DNA of 53,503 nt from Akkermansiaceae bacterium UBA1518. Its GTDB lineage: Bacteria; Verrucomicrobiota; Verrucomicrobiia; Verrucomicrobiales; Akkermansiaceae. The notes beneath the pieces were generated by a model, which saw only the letters and a list, made by a program, of their open reading frames with translations, searched no databases and had not been told where the DNA came from. Position 1 is the first letter of the stretch, and every line of letters starts with the position of its first letter. The position numbers were made by a program, and so were the translations under genes. Of the stretch, positions 25,990 through 34,551 are shown in pieces. The stretch spans positions 1-53,503 of the forward strand of contig DCQM01000024.1 in assembly GCA_002323895.1 (NCBI GenBank), written 5' to 3'.

Positions 25990-28527
25990 TCAAGGCTGTC
26001 TTCGCCCGTCCCAATTGTGTTTGGGATAACGACCCGCAAGATCTTTTTTCATCTGTGCGAATCCTCTCTCCCAAAACCCAGGCAGATCGCTTGTCACCTG
26101 CCACGGCCTCTGGTTAGGTGCTAGGATCTTCGCCACCAGCGGATGTCCATTGGCGACTGTCGGGCTCTCTTTCACCCCATAAAGTCGCTGGACTTTCTCT
26201 TCAAACCACGGGTCATTACCCGCGGCGTAAAACACCCTCGTATTCACTCCATTTTCCAAAGTGATTTTCTCAGGCGCAAATGATTCCATGGCCTCGCGCT
26301 GCGGGACTGATAGCCAATCATGCAGAACCCGCCAAGGGTCGCGATCCTTGACCTCCTTGAAAGTCGTTGCCCCGGCGCAAATTTGCGCAATTGCCATCTC
26401 GCGATCCCCAGCGTCAAAACCCGGAAACTCCAATTCTGGCATGGCCTTACTCAAAAAAGCCAATCGCGCAATCCAGCGCTCAACCTTGGCATCCCACTTT
26501 TTTAACACTAAATCGCCCGCTATTACCCGCCTAGCCAGAAGCTCGCCCGCGAAATTAGGGTCCACTTCCCCTCCCCGCTTCTCCTCAAGAACCAAACCAC
26601 GAAAAATCTGTTGCTTCACCGCCACTACCCGACGTGAGATTTCGTCAAAAATAACGCTCTCTGAATCATTTATTTCTCCAGCCGGAATCCAATCTTTCGA
26701 AATCTCCACACATCGCGACAAAATCACCGAACGCTCTCGTCCTTCCACTTCGATCATGTCAGCGGCCAAAAACAAAGTGGTATTTCGCACTACCGATTTA
26801 GGATGCAACTTCCCCTTGCGCCCCCCGACCACATGACACACCGCGCTGCCTTGATCTCGTCTCACCGCCAATCGATCACCAAACGCTATCAGCATCGCTC
26901 TAGCACAAGCTTCGCCACGCTGACGGAAATCCGGCTCTTTTATTCGTCCACCCCGCTTTTTAAGCAGCCGGCCCAACTGCTGAAAATTCTTCCACGTTTC
27001 CCGAGCCCCTCTCGCAAGCACCCCAAGCCCATCGCATTCACGCGGTCGAAAATCCAAGTTTTTCGCCGCCATTAACGCCAACCATTCCGCTCCAAAATCA
27101 TTTCCCCAACCAGGCTCTCCTTCTAAAAACTCAGCCCACTTTTTCCCACGCCCAGCCCTCTTAAAAACCCCTTCTCCTTGCACCGCCGCCGCAATAAACA
27201 AGACCTCCCCCAGACAATCTCCGCCTTGAAGCACAAGAGCCGCTAGGCGTGGATGCAGAGGCAGCGCCGCCATCTGTTTTCCCACTTCCATTAACCCGCC
27301 TCCCGAATCCAAGGCACCAAGCCAGGTCAGAAGCTTTTCCGCATCAAGTCGGCGCTCATTCTCAGGTTGATCCAGCCAACGAAAATCCGTGATTTCATTC
27401 ACACCCAATCGCTTTAAGAAGAGGATCGCTTCAGCTAAATCCACCCTGCAAACTTCCGGCGTTTCAAATTCTTTCCGATTGCGGTGATCACTCTCACTCC
27501 ACAAACGCACACAGCGCCCCGGCCCAGTACGACCCGCACGGCCCGCCCGTTGATCAGCCGCTGCTCTCGCGATCTTGACCACACCCAGCGAATCAAATCC
27601 GCGCGCGACATCGTAACTTGATTGACGAACCAAACCGGAATCGACCACCACCTTGACGCCCTCAATCGTCACCGAAGTCTCTGCCACGTTGGTCGCCAGA
27701 ATGATACGCTTGGAACCATCTACCTTCAGGGCGGACCGCTGCGCTGTCGGACTGAGAGCCGAATACAGTGGACAAACCTCCCACCCTTTGAGCGCCGCTG
27801 CATTTTCTAGCAGGCTTTGGGATTTTCGGATCTCATACATTCCCGGCAGGAATACAAGAATACGATCGCCCGCGATCAACTCACGTGCCTCCGCTTTCAC
27901 TGCCGCTGCAACTCGGTCCCAAACTTCCTCGTGCCGATTAGGACCCCGGCGCCCTACTTGCCCTTCTCCCCGGTGCCTTATCTCAACTGGGAACATCCGA
28001 CCGCCAGCTTCCACCAATCTGCAAGGCTCCAAATAATCTTTTAACCCACCCGTTTCAAGAGTCGCAGACATCACCACCACCCGCAGATCTGGCCGAACAC
28101 TTTCTTGAAGATCAAGCACGCGTGCAAGCGAAAGATCAGAAGACAATCTACGCTCATGAAATTCATCAAAAACAACCGCTCCGACCCCTGAAAGTTCAGG
28201 ATCATCAAGCAACATTCGCTGCAAAACTCCATCGGTTACGAAGAGAATCTCGGTCTCCGGCCCCGATTGGTTCTCAAAGCGAACCGCATAGCCCACTCCT
28301 TTTCCCAGTAAAGTGCCCATTTGTTTGGCCACAAATTCTGCCAACAACCTCGCCGCCATCCGCCGGGGCTGGACTACCACAACCTGACCCTCGCACTCAC
28401 CTCGAACCATTCCTGGGACAGCGGTCGATTTTCCTGACCCAGTCGGGGCTTTGAGTAAAAGTCGGCCCTGATCAACCGCCACCGAAGCACGAATCTCCTT
28501 CTCGACTTCATTTACCGGCAACCTCAC
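25990..28527 (-). CDS. hrpB: ATP-dependent helicase HrpB
   Basis: 845-residue DEAH/RHA-type helicase. N-terminal RecA-like domains carry Walker A APTGSGKST, DEFHERRLSSD (DEAH box variant), SATLE, and in domain 2 TNVAETSVTI with DQRAGRAGRTGPGRCVRLW. The helicase-associated domain follows, and the C-terminal HrpB-specific part ends with LPGFWERGFAQMKKDLAGRY and KHNW, a hallmark of the family. Length is normal. The role in the cell is poorly defined; RNA unwinding is assumed from the family. It stands alone on the (-) strand, divergent from tatA. Confidence 0.94.
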   Translation of the reverse strand: MRLPVNEVEKEIRASVAVDQGRLLLKAPTGSGKSTAVPGMVRGECEGQVVVVQPRRMAARLLAEFVAKQMGTLLGKGVGYAVRFENQSGPETEILFVTDGVLQRMLLDDPELSGVGAVVFDEFHERRLSSDLSLARVLDLQESVRPDLRVVVMSATLETGGLKDYLEPCRLVEAGGRMFPVEIRHRGEGQVGRRGPNRHEEVWDRVAAAVKAEARELIAGDRILVFLPGMYEIRKSQSLLENAAALKGWEVCPLYSALSPTAQRSALKVDGSKRIILATNVAETSVTIEGVKVVVDSGLVRQSSYDVARGFDSLGVVKIARAAADQRAGRAGRTGPGRCVRLWSESDHRNRKEFETPEVCRVDLAEAILFLKRLGVNEITDFRWLDQPENERRLDAEKLLTWLGALDSGGGLMEVGKQMAALPLHPRLAALVLQGGDCLGEVLFIAAAVQGEGVFKRAGRGKKWAEFLEGEPGWGNDFGAEWLALMAAKNLDFRPRECDGLGVLARGARETWKNFQQLGRLLKKRGGRIKEPDFRQRGEACARAMLIAFGDRLAVRRDQGSAVCHVVGGRKGKLHPKSVVRNTTLFLAADMIEVEGRERSVILSRCVEISKDWIPAGEINDSESVIFDEISRRVVAVKQQIFRGLVLEEKRGGEVDPNFAGELLARRVIAGDLVLKKWDAKVERWIARLAFLSKAMPELEFPGFDAGDREMAIAQICAGATTFKEVKDRDPWRVLHDWLSVPQREAMESFAPEKITLENGVNTRVFYAAGNDPWFEEKVQRLYGVKESPTVANGHPLVAKILAPNQRPWQVTSDLPGFWERGFAQMKKDLAGRYPKHNWDGRRQP

Positions 28528-28642
28528 ACCACAAAAGAAACACTCGCAGACTACATTCGCACGCCAGATTTTTTGAAATGTCGATGCAACATCTCGCGTT
28601 TCATCTCTTGCCTATCCAGCTAATCCCCCATAAACTCTCTAC

Positions 28643-28909
28643 ATGAACACGATCATCGCTTTCCTCGGCCCCATTGGAGGTCCCGAGATGTTTCTTATCT
28701 TTATGGTTCTCCTCCTTCTTTTTGGAGCCAAGAAGCTTCCACAACTGGCTCGAGGAATTGGTAAGAGTGTCGGTGAATTCCGAAAAGCCCGCGAAGAGTT
28801 TGAAGACGAAATCCGAAAGGGAGGCGAAGACCTTGATAACGAGGTCAAAAATTCAGATGACGACAAGGTCTCTAAGGCTCCTGGCGCTGAGCCAAGGACT
28901 GAATCATGA
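28643..28909 (+). CDS. tatA: Twin-arginine translocase subunit TatA/E
   Basis: 88 residues: a single N-terminal membrane helix (MFLIFMVLLLLFGAKKLPQLARGIG with the FG-x-KKLP hinge), an amphipathic helix (GKSVGEFRKAREEFED), and an acidic, disordered tail. TatA subunits form the pore-forming or membrane-weakening part of the Tat system, which exports folded proteins; the DUF1552 proteins in this window carry Tat signals and are likely clients. No tatC is present here. The TGA stop overlaps the ATG of the next gene (ATGA). Confidence 0.92.
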   Translation: MNTIIAFLGPIGGPEMFLIFMVLLLLFGAKKLPQLARGIGKSVGEFRKAREEFEDEIRKGGEDLDNEVKNSDDDKVSKAPGAEPRTES

Positions 28910-29952
28910 AACGACTTGATCAAATTATTTTTGAAAACGCTCCGCGAATCCTTCTCGGGGCGTTTTTTCTGTGTTGCTCCTGCGAAGAGAAAGCCACACT
29001 CGACGAGCCTTCTGCTCAGAATCCCAAATCAGTTGAGGACCCCATTCCTGTGAACGGCACAGGGACTGTGATTCAAAAAATACCCGACACGCCTGCAGAA
29101 CCAAAAGATACAGCCTCTGAAACTGGGGAAGGGATCCGTTTCATGGCCTATAACATAGAAAACTATTTGACCATGACCCGCTACGTGAAGGGCGGAGGTA
29201 AAGTTAGTTCTCCAAAGGACCCAAAAGAAGTCGCGGCCCTGGTTAAAATTATCGTGGACGAAAAACCCGATATTCTCGGGATTTGTGAAATTGGAACCGA
29301 GGGGGACCTTCAAGACCTACAAACCCGGCTCAAAGCGGCAGGCCTCAATCTGCCCCATTACGTTCATACTGGAGGCATCGACTCCACCCGACGACTCGGA
29401 ATCCTTTCCGTCTTCCCTATCGCCGACAATCACTCCAAGCAGGAACTGGTTTATGAAATAAATGGCCACGAACGAATGATGGGACGTGGCATTCTAGACG
29501 TTACGATTGATCTACCTGGAGGCACGACCCACTTCATCGGCCTTCACTTGAAATCAAAACGGGAGCTTGAGGACTTTGATCAAGCTGAGATACGTCTCAA
29601 CGAAGCCCGCCTCGCTCGCGAACATTGCGATGCTATTTTTGCTGACGATGCGAACGCACGGATCGTCCTTTATGGAGATATGAACGATACCCGTAAGACC
29701 CCCCCTCTCCAAATGCTCATGGGGAAATATAAAAGCGATACTTACATGGGAGACGTTTTTGCAAAAGACTCGCGGGAGCACCTTTGGACACACTTTTGGT
29801 CGTACCAACAACAATATGCCCGCTTCGACTGGGTGATGATCTCGCCTGCGCTTTATCCAAATGTGGATAAGAAAAACTCCTATATCGCCGATCCCAAGAT
29901 TTGGAATGACGCTTCTGACCACCGCGCGGTTGTCGTCACCTTGAAAAAGTAG
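28906..29952 (+). CDS. Exported EEP-superfamily phosphodiesterase, probable lipoprotein
   Basis: 348 residues of the endonuclease/exonuclease/phosphatase fold. The N-terminus is a lipoprotein-like signal (MKRLDQIIFENAPRILLGAF then FLCCSC). The catalytic segments are RFMAYNIENYL, KPDILGICEIG (metal-binding Glu), GLHLKSKRE, LYGDMNDTRKTP, RFDWVMIS and SDHRAVVV, all present. A Thr/Pro-rich linker (about 30-75) separates signal and enzyme. Substrates could be nucleic acid, phospholipid or sugar phosphates; the sequence does not decide. The gene overlaps tatA by four bases, so translation is probably coupled. A terminator-like hairpin lies within the signal-peptide codons. Confidence 0.85.
   Translation: MKRLDQIIFENAPRILLGAFFLCCSCEEKATLDEPSAQNPKSVEDPIPVNGTGTVIQKIPDTPAEPKDTASETGEGIRFMAYNIENYLTMTRYVKGGGKVSSPKDPKEVAALVKIIVDEKPDILGICEIGTEGDLQDLQTRLKAAGLNLPHYVHTGGIDSTRRLGILSVFPIADNHSKQELVYEINGHERMMGRGILDVTIDLPGGTTHFIGLHLKSKRELEDFDQAEIRLNEARLAREHCDAIFADDANARIVLYGDMNDTRKTPPLQMLMGKYKSDTYMGDVFAKDSREHLWTHFWSYQQQYARFDWVMISPALYPNVDKKNSYIADPKIWNDASDHRAVVVTLKK
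28934..28968 (+). terminator. Terminator-like hairpin inside the start of the EEP gene
   Basis: AAAACGCTCCGCGAA (28934-28948) pairs with TTCTCGGGGCGTTTT (28952-28966): 14 of 15 positions pair, with one G-T wobble, one C-T mismatch and a 3-base loop. A T run follows (28963-28968). The shape is that of an intrinsic terminator, 24 bases after the tatA stop, yet it lies in the signal-peptide codons of the overlapping downstream gene. Confidence 0.65.
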
Positions 29953-30002
29953 TTCATGCCCCTCTCTTTCTCTTGAAACAACGGCGTGGAGATTGACTAG
30001 TT

Positions 30003-30647
30003 CTATTTTCCGCCAATCCAAGCAATCGCCCCTGGCACGATTCTTCGCCAGCCAAGAGCCCTTACAAGACCTGCAATCGCCTCACCTTCTGAGCGGCGAG
30101 CCACCAAAGCGGTCTCTTCCAACATGTCAGCAACAGTTCCTGCGGCTGCTCTCTCAACTGGCAAGGTGAACCAAAGAAACGTAGTCGCAAACCCAAGAGA
30201 TGCGGCGACGATTCCCAAGCACAAAGTTGGAGACAGTCGGCCTATCACCATCGCAAAAGCCATCACAATCATCGTGAACGCCGGCATTGCCGACCCAAAT
30301 TTCACAGCCCACTTTCGCCAATTCACGACCTTTTCTTGTCGACGGGCCATTAGGACAAGGCCGGCCAAAATACCTGCTTCGGCGACATCACGAGCTTTTC
30401 TGGACTGTGAAAGCGATGGCGAAACAACTAAACGAGTGGGCCCCAAAACTATAAAAAGACGCTTCTTGACCTGAATCTCAACATCGCCAGCCCTTCCCTT
30501 TTTTAGAATTCGCTCAATCATCTCATGACCAGATATCGACAGCTCGGCTCCTCCCTCTTTCCGAACGATCCTGTCGCTCAGAAATTTCCTAGCTACAAAT
30601 GAAACAAAAACGGGGATCAGCCCCATGAGAAGAAGAAGTTTAGCCAT
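30003..30647 (-). CDS. YugP-like membrane protein lacking the HExxH zinc site
   Basis: 214 residues resembling the neutral-zinc-peptidase family YugP (Zn_peptidase_2, PF04298) along its length: an N-terminal membrane segment, SGHEMIERILKKGRAGDVEIQ (family: SGxEvArxiLxxxgixdV), TRLVVSPSLSQSRKARDVAEAG, two membrane segments (about 118-160), FTLPVERAAAG (family: LPVEFxAS) and a C-terminal hydrophobic end. Where YugP has AxxAHExGHAxQ this protein reads AEAGILAGLVLMARRQ, so the zinc-binding His residues are absent. It should therefore be catalytically inactive, or not a peptidase. The homology call rests on pattern similarity only. Confidence 0.5.
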   Translation of the reverse strand: MAKLLLLMGLIPVFVSFVARKFLSDRIVRKEGGAELSISGHEMIERILKKGRAGDVEIQVKKRLFIVLGPTRLVVSPSLSQSRKARDVAEAGILAGLVLMARRQEKVVNWRKWAVKFGSAMPAFTMIVMAFAMVIGRLSPTLCLGIVAASLGFATTFLWFTLPVERAAAGTVADMLEETALVARRSEGEAIAGLVRALGWRRIVPGAIAWIGGK

Positions 30648-30747
30648 CTCGTGTGAGTAGATACCTTCACCTTATATTTGCGAATTTTGAATTTCATTTT
30701 TCACCTTTTCCTCCAGACTCCGCCCTCATTCCTAAAAACACTAAGTT

Positions 30748-31326
30748 ATGGCAGAAGATACAGAAGGACCAGAGATTGATATCGCCCCCCCCTCATCCTC
30801 AAACCAAAATACCGTAATGGGGATTGTAATGGGCGCAGCCGTCTTATTTCTCCTCGTTTTGGTGATCACCAAAAAATTTAATACTAGTGGAAATAACGTG
30901 ACAGATCCTTCAGTTGCCGAACTCCGCAAAGAACTCGATGCCCAAAAGAAAAAAAGCGATCAGCTACGCTTCGCCGGAGTCTCAGAGGACCCACAGGCTC
31001 TCGTTTTTCAGATCAAGAGTGATACCGATTCCCTAGCTCGCCTGGTGAACTCGAGTGCCAGTGATGCGGCAGCTCTCCGCGCAGCCCAAGCTGATGCTTC
31101 GGTTCTTGCTGCTACGAATGCTGAGCTTCGTATAGAAAGGGATCAATACCGCATCAATGCTAATCGCGCAGTGGAACTTCAGAATCAACTTGAACTGGCC
31201 CGTCAAGAATCCACCGGAATGATAAGCAAAAGTGAATATGACCAACTTAGGACCAAGCTAGAGACCACAATGGCCGAAAACAAGAATCTGCATAATCAGA
31301 TATCTGAAATGCAAAATGGCAAATAA
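30748..31326 (+). CDS. Membrane-anchored coiled-coil protein, unknown function
   Basis: 192 residues: an acidic N-terminus, one membrane helix (about 23-41, VMGIVMGAAVLFLLVLVIT), then a predicted coiled coil to the end (SVAELRKELDAQKKKSDQLR; AELRIERDQYRINANRAVEL; RTKLETTMAENKNLHNQISE), with an Ala/Ser-rich part in the middle. No enzyme motifs. Orientation with the coil in the periplasm is likely. I do not recognise the family. A 40-codon frame overlaps its end. Confidence 0.6.
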   Translation: MAEDTEGPEIDIAPPSSSNQNTVMGIVMGAAVLFLLVLVITKKFNTSGNNVTDPSVAELRKELDAQKKKSDQLRFAGVSEDPQALVFQIKSDTDSLARLVNSSASDAAALRAAQADASVLAATNAELRIERDQYRINANRAVELQNQLELARQESTGMISKSEYDQLRTKLETTMAENKNLHNQISEMQNGK

Positions 31327-31438
31327 GGAACCACGCATTCCTCCAGCAGAAAATAGCCTGAGAAGCAAAAACCGCGCCGTCGAACCTGTCCACCCAGAAA
31401 AGGCTCACGCTAGAATCGCTCCGACAAATTTAATCTAG
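31316..31438 (+). CDS. Candidate 40-residue basic/proline-rich peptide
   Basis: An ATG inside the last codons of the coiled-coil gene opens a 40-codon frame (MANKEPRIPPAENSLRSKN, then a Pro/His/Lys-rich stretch, ending ARIAPTNLI) to a TAG. The overlapping start would allow translational coupling. No homologue is recognised and the length could occur by chance. Confidence 0.25.
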   Translation: MANKEPRIPPAENSLRSKNRAVEPVHPEKAHARIAPTNLI

Positions 31439-31503
31439 TCCCTTCAAGCTTCAAAATTTAAGCCTGACAAAGAGGTTTGACTCATAGAGGTCATCATTTT
31501 CTG

Positions 31504-31545
31504 AAAAAAAGCCGTCCGAGTGCAAGAGATCGCACACGAACGGCT
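31504..31545 (-). terminator. Intrinsic terminator after the small lipoprotein gene
   Basis: AGCCGT (31510-31515) pairs with ACGGCT (31540-31545); inner stem continues with CG/CG and GTGC/GCAC around an 8-base loop, with two mismatches. Read on the minus strand, seven Ts follow (31510-31504). It lies 28 bases past the stop at 31573. Confidence 0.8.
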
Positions 31546-31572
31546 TGGCTATTTCAAGGGGTTTTCCAAACG

Positions 31573-31692
31573 CTATTTTTCAATAACGACGGGACCTTCC
31601 GGAATAACAGAGAGCGCTGTTTCAGTTGAACAGCAGCTAGCCAATCCGAGAACAATGCATCCCAGTGCGAGGGTAGTTATCAGTTTTTTCAT
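31573..31692 (-). CDS. Tiny lipoprotein, 39 residues
   Basis: A complete 39-codon frame: MKKLITTLALGCIVLGLASC followed by about 19 residues (CSTETALSVIPEGPVVIEK). The N-terminus is a textbook lipoprotein signal (two Lys, hydrophobic core, lipobox LASC with Cys20). It begins 10 bases after the stop of the lipoprotein gene at 31703-32527 and ends 28 bases before a good terminator, so it is the last gene of a two-gene unit. Entericidin-like small lipoproteins have this general build, but I see no specific match. Confidence 0.65.
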   Translation of the reverse strand: MKKLITTLALGCIVLGLASCCSTETALSVIPEGPVVIEK

Positions 31693-31702
31693 AAGATTTT
31701 TT

Positions 31703-32527
31703 TTAGTCACGCGCCCGAATCATGGGAGCCTCTGCAAATGGTCGCGCTCCTTGCCGCGCCCGAATTTCAGTCCCAGGCTCCTTCCCTTTTTCCGTGAAAA
31801 GAGCTAAACCGACAACCCCAACATTGCGAGTTCGTCCATGACGAAGATTAGCATAAGATGAATTCACTGATGAGAAGCGGAAAGTAACCACTTTTTCATC
31901 GCTGATTCGAAAACCTTTCACTTCAAGAAGTTCACCAGCATCAATGATGTAACCACGTTTTTTTGTTGATCCAGCCTTCCCGTCAATAACGTCAAGACCA
32001 TCGACCGTAAGAACAACTTCCAAGCGAGCATCACTGAGATTTTTAACCCTAAGTTTGTAGTCTCGACCCTTCTTGCCGATGACAAAACGGGCCCCACGCC
32101 ACCAATAATTATCCAGCATCGACCACCCGCTATGTAATCCCCATTCCAGCATCCCTCCGGCCGTCTTTTGCATCCCACCTCCGCTCGTCCGTCGATCCAC
32201 CTTCATTTCACGAGCACCATCGCCATCATTATAGCGAATCAAAGAAACATATTTCGGCTTAGCCATGGCCCTATTAAAATCTGTGTAACCAATCGATGAC
32301 TCAATCTCTTTTCCCCAACCCGTCGCAATCCCAGTGCGCTCTTTGTTGTTACTAGTCCCCTCCGAAGAAACACCAGTCGTAAGGGGAGAATAAGCTGAAG
32401 AGACATTCTCAGCTGCAGGCAAAGGAAGGTCGGCGTTTGGCATTACAGTTGAAACAGAACAACTCGAAAGAAACCCCATCAACAATAGCGCGTAAGAGAT
32501 AACACGGATAGCGACTTTCAACTTCAT
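31703..32527 (-). CDS. Lipoprotein of unknown function
   Basis: 274 residues. Signal with lipobox-like LSSCS (Cys23), a low-complexity Ser/Thr-rich linker (about 25-65), then a beta-rich domain: GIATGWGKEIESSIGYTDF, ARFVIGKKGRDYKLRVKNLS, LEVVLTVDGLDVIDGKAGST, GYIIDAGELLEVKGFRIS and VTFRFSSVNSSYANLRHG. The pattern suggests a beta-sandwich exposed outside the cytoplasm. No catalytic motif seen. It is followed by the tiny lipoprotein gene in one unit ending at the terminator at 31504-31545. Confidence 0.6.
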   Translation of the reverse strand: MKLKVAIRVISYALLLMGFLSSCSVSTVMPNADLPLPAAENVSSAYSPLTTGVSSEGTSNNKERTGIATGWGKEIESSIGYTDFNRAMAKPKYVSLIRYNDGDGAREMKVDRRTSGGGMQKTAGGMLEWGLHSGWSMLDNYWWRGARFVIGKKGRDYKLRVKNLSDARLEVVLTVDGLDVIDGKAGSTKKRGYIIDAGELLEVKGFRISDEKVVTFRFSSVNSSYANLRHGRTRNVGVVGLALFTEKGKEPGTEIRARQGARPFAEAPMIRARD

Positions 32528-32701
32528 TGCGGTGCTAGAAAAACAGCAAAACAGCTACCCGTCAACTTAAATGCAGTTTTTTTAACATTTTTATTTGCTC
32601 GTAAAGAAAGAAAAAAGCCTCCCCAATAAAAAATCAGAAGCCACCGCAACCCCGAATTTTAAAGATGTGATCTCTCCCCGAGATTTTAGGTTTCTCTGGG
32701 C

Positions 32702-34372
32702 TTACCGGAGCAGATTCCAAGCACAAACCAGTGCTTTTACCCCGGCCATTTCAATGGATGGATCACAACCCACTCCCCAGAGAATGGTGCCATCATCCTT
32801 ACGCAGTTGCACATACGCTGCTGCATCAGAGCTCGAGCCTCCTCTTACCGCATGAGAACGATAATCGGTCAACGTAAAATCTTTAAGTCCAGTTTCTTCA
32901 AAACCTTGTACAAAAGCATTGATGGGACCATTTCCAACACCCTCTACGATCTTACTCTCACCATCAATTTCAATGACCGCCTTACAGGCCAAGTCGCCAC
33001 GCTTAGCACTATGATAATCCAATTCATAATCCTTCAGCATTAAATGGGAATTCACATTTACAAACTCAGTAAAAAAGACATCTCCTACCTCTTTAGCAGA
33101 GAGCTCCTCACCTCTCTGATCCGCAAGATCATAAATCCGCTTACCGACCTGAGGATGCATCGTCTTTGGAAGATCATAACCATGCTCCTGATCAAGAATA
33201 TAGGCTACTCCACCTTTTCCAGACTGAGAATTAATTCTTACGATTGCCTCATAAGTCCTCCCGATATCATGCGGATCAATCGTCAAATAAGGGACACCCC
33301 ATTTTTCGTCCCCATCTTTTTCGCGACGATCTAAGCCTTTCTTAATAGCATCCTGATGACTACCCGAAAAGGCGGTGAAAACCAACTCCCCCGCATAAGG
33401 CTGCCGATCAGGAACAGTCATTCGAGTAGTCCGCTCGTAGACTTCACGGAGGCTCGAAAGATTCGAGAAGTCCAATCCAGTCTCGATTCCATGGCTGTTC
33501 ATATTCAAGGCCACAATAACGATATCAAGATTACCAGTTCTCTCTCCATTCCCAAAAAGTGTCCCTTCGACTCGATCTGCTCCAGCCATCAGGCCAAGCT
33601 CGGTCGATGCAACTCCTGTGCCTCGATCGTTATGAGTATGGAGAGAAATAATCACCGACTCACGTTTTGAAACCTTGCGGCACATCCACTCAATCTGGTC
33701 AGCATGGACATTCGGAGTTGCCCATTCAACCGTCGCCGGGAGGTTTAAGATAAGTTTCTTTTCCGTAGTTGGCTGCCAGACATCGATCACTGCTTCACAG
33801 CACTCAAGCGCGAAATCGAGTTCGGTGTCAGAAAAGCTTTCTGGCGAATATTGCAGAACAATCTCAGTAGTAGGAAGGGTCGGCACAAGTTCTTTAACCA
33901 CTTCTGCTCCAGTAACGGCGATCGCTTTAATATCTTCTCGCGAGGCATCACCAAAAGTAACTCGACGCTGGAGAGTGCTCGTAGAATTATAAATGTGGAC
34001 AATAACACGACGAGCTCCCTTGATGGCATCGAAAGTCCGCTCGATTAAATGTCGACGAGTTTGTACTAAAACTTGGACCGTCACATCCTCCGGGATTCGA
34101 TCTTCTTCGATTAATCGGCGCATGAAACAAAACTCAGTATCACTTGCTGACGGGAATCCGATCTCGATTTCCTTGAACCCCACCTTCACCAGGAGATCAA
34201 ACATCTCCAGCTTCTCCTCCACACTCATAGGGATGGGAAGAGCCTGATTCCCGTCACGCAAGTCGACGGAACACCAAGTTGGAGCCTCGGTAATGAGACG
34301 ATCGGGCCAGGACCGGTCGGCAAGAGCCACTGCCGGGAACGGACGATATTTGCTAATGGATTCAGATTTCAT
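32702..34372 (-). CDS. leuA: 2-isopropylmalate synthase
   Basis: 556 residues, the longer LeuA type. It condenses acetyl-CoA with 2-oxoisovalerate, the first committed step of leucine synthesis. The TIM-barrel part carries SVDLRDGNQAL (metal and substrate Arg-Asp), GFKEIEIGFPSASDTE, the metal ligands SLHTHNDRGTG and GTLFGNGERTGN. The C-terminal regulatory domain (about 430-556), which binds leucine for feedback inhibition in the family, ends with GGSSSDAAAYVQLRKDDGT. It stands alone in this window (no leuB, leuC or leuD). The 5' leader contains a likely leucine attenuator. Confidence 0.95.
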   Translation of the reverse strand: MKSESISKYRPFPAVALADRSWPDRLITEAPTWCSVDLRDGNQALPIPMSVEEKLEMFDLLVKVGFKEIEIGFPSASDTEFCFMRRLIEEDRIPEDVTVQVLVQTRRHLIERTFDAIKGARRVIVHIYNSTSTLQRRVTFGDASREDIKAIAVTGAEVVKELVPTLPTTEIVLQYSPESFSDTELDFALECCEAVIDVWQPTTEKKLILNLPATVEWATPNVHADQIEWMCRKVSKRESVIISLHTHNDRGTGVASTELGLMAGADRVEGTLFGNGERTGNLDIVIVALNMNSHGIETGLDFSNLSSLREVYERTTRMTVPDRQPYAGELVFTAFSGSHQDAIKKGLDRREKDGDEKWGVPYLTIDPHDIGRTYEAIVRINSQSGKGGVAYILDQEHGYDLPKTMHPQVGKRIYDLADQRGEELSAKEVGDVFFTEFVNVNSHLMLKDYELDYHSAKRGDLACKAVIEIDGESKIVEGVGNGPINAFVQGFEETGLKDFTLTDYRSHAVRGGSSSDAAAYVQLRKDDGTILWGVGCDPSIEMAGVKALVCAWNLLR

Positions 34373-34478
34373 TTTCTCGTTGTTCGCTCAACAAGGAAAC
34401 GCACAGACTCAGCTAGGAGGAAAATGTCTGCCCTTGGAAAAGTCCGATCAATTGACGGGTGATGGAGAATGGCCCAAA

Positions 34479-34519
34479 GAAAAACAGCGACTTCAGACTC
34501 GATTTAGAGTCCAAGTCGC
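34479..34519 (-). terminator. Attenuator hairpin in the leuA leader
   Basis: On the minus strand GCGACTTGGACTC (34519-34507) pairs with GAGTCTGAAGTCGC (34500-34487): 7 bp, a small internal asymmetry, then 5 bp, loop TAAATC, followed by TGTTTTTCTTT. The 5' arm encodes the last codons of the Leu-rich leader peptide. leuA starts about 105 bases downstream, so terminating here would stop leuA expression. Confidence 0.7.
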
Positions 34520-34551
34520 ATTCCTAAAAGAAGAGCCGGGGTGAGCTTCAC
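34504..34551 (-). CDS. Leucine-rich leader peptide of leuA
   Basis: A short frame upstream of leuA encodes MKLTPALLLGMRLGL from a GTG at 34551, with six Leu in 15 residues including a Leu-Leu-Leu run (CTT CTT TTA). Its TAA stop lies in the loop of the terminator-like hairpin and its last codons form the hairpin's 5' arm. A ribosome stalled on the Leu run would cover that arm and prevent termination, as in classical leucine attenuation. AGGGG lies only one base before the GTG; an in-frame GTG at 34602 with AAGGG about seven bases ahead would give 32 residues. Either start leaves the Leu codons in place. Confidence 0.6.
   Translation of the reverse strand: MKLTPALLLGMRLGL

Noticed and set aside
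34293..34544. 83-codon plus-strand frame over the leuA start and leader
   Set aside because: It overlaps leuA in antisense and the attenuator; composition is not protein-like.
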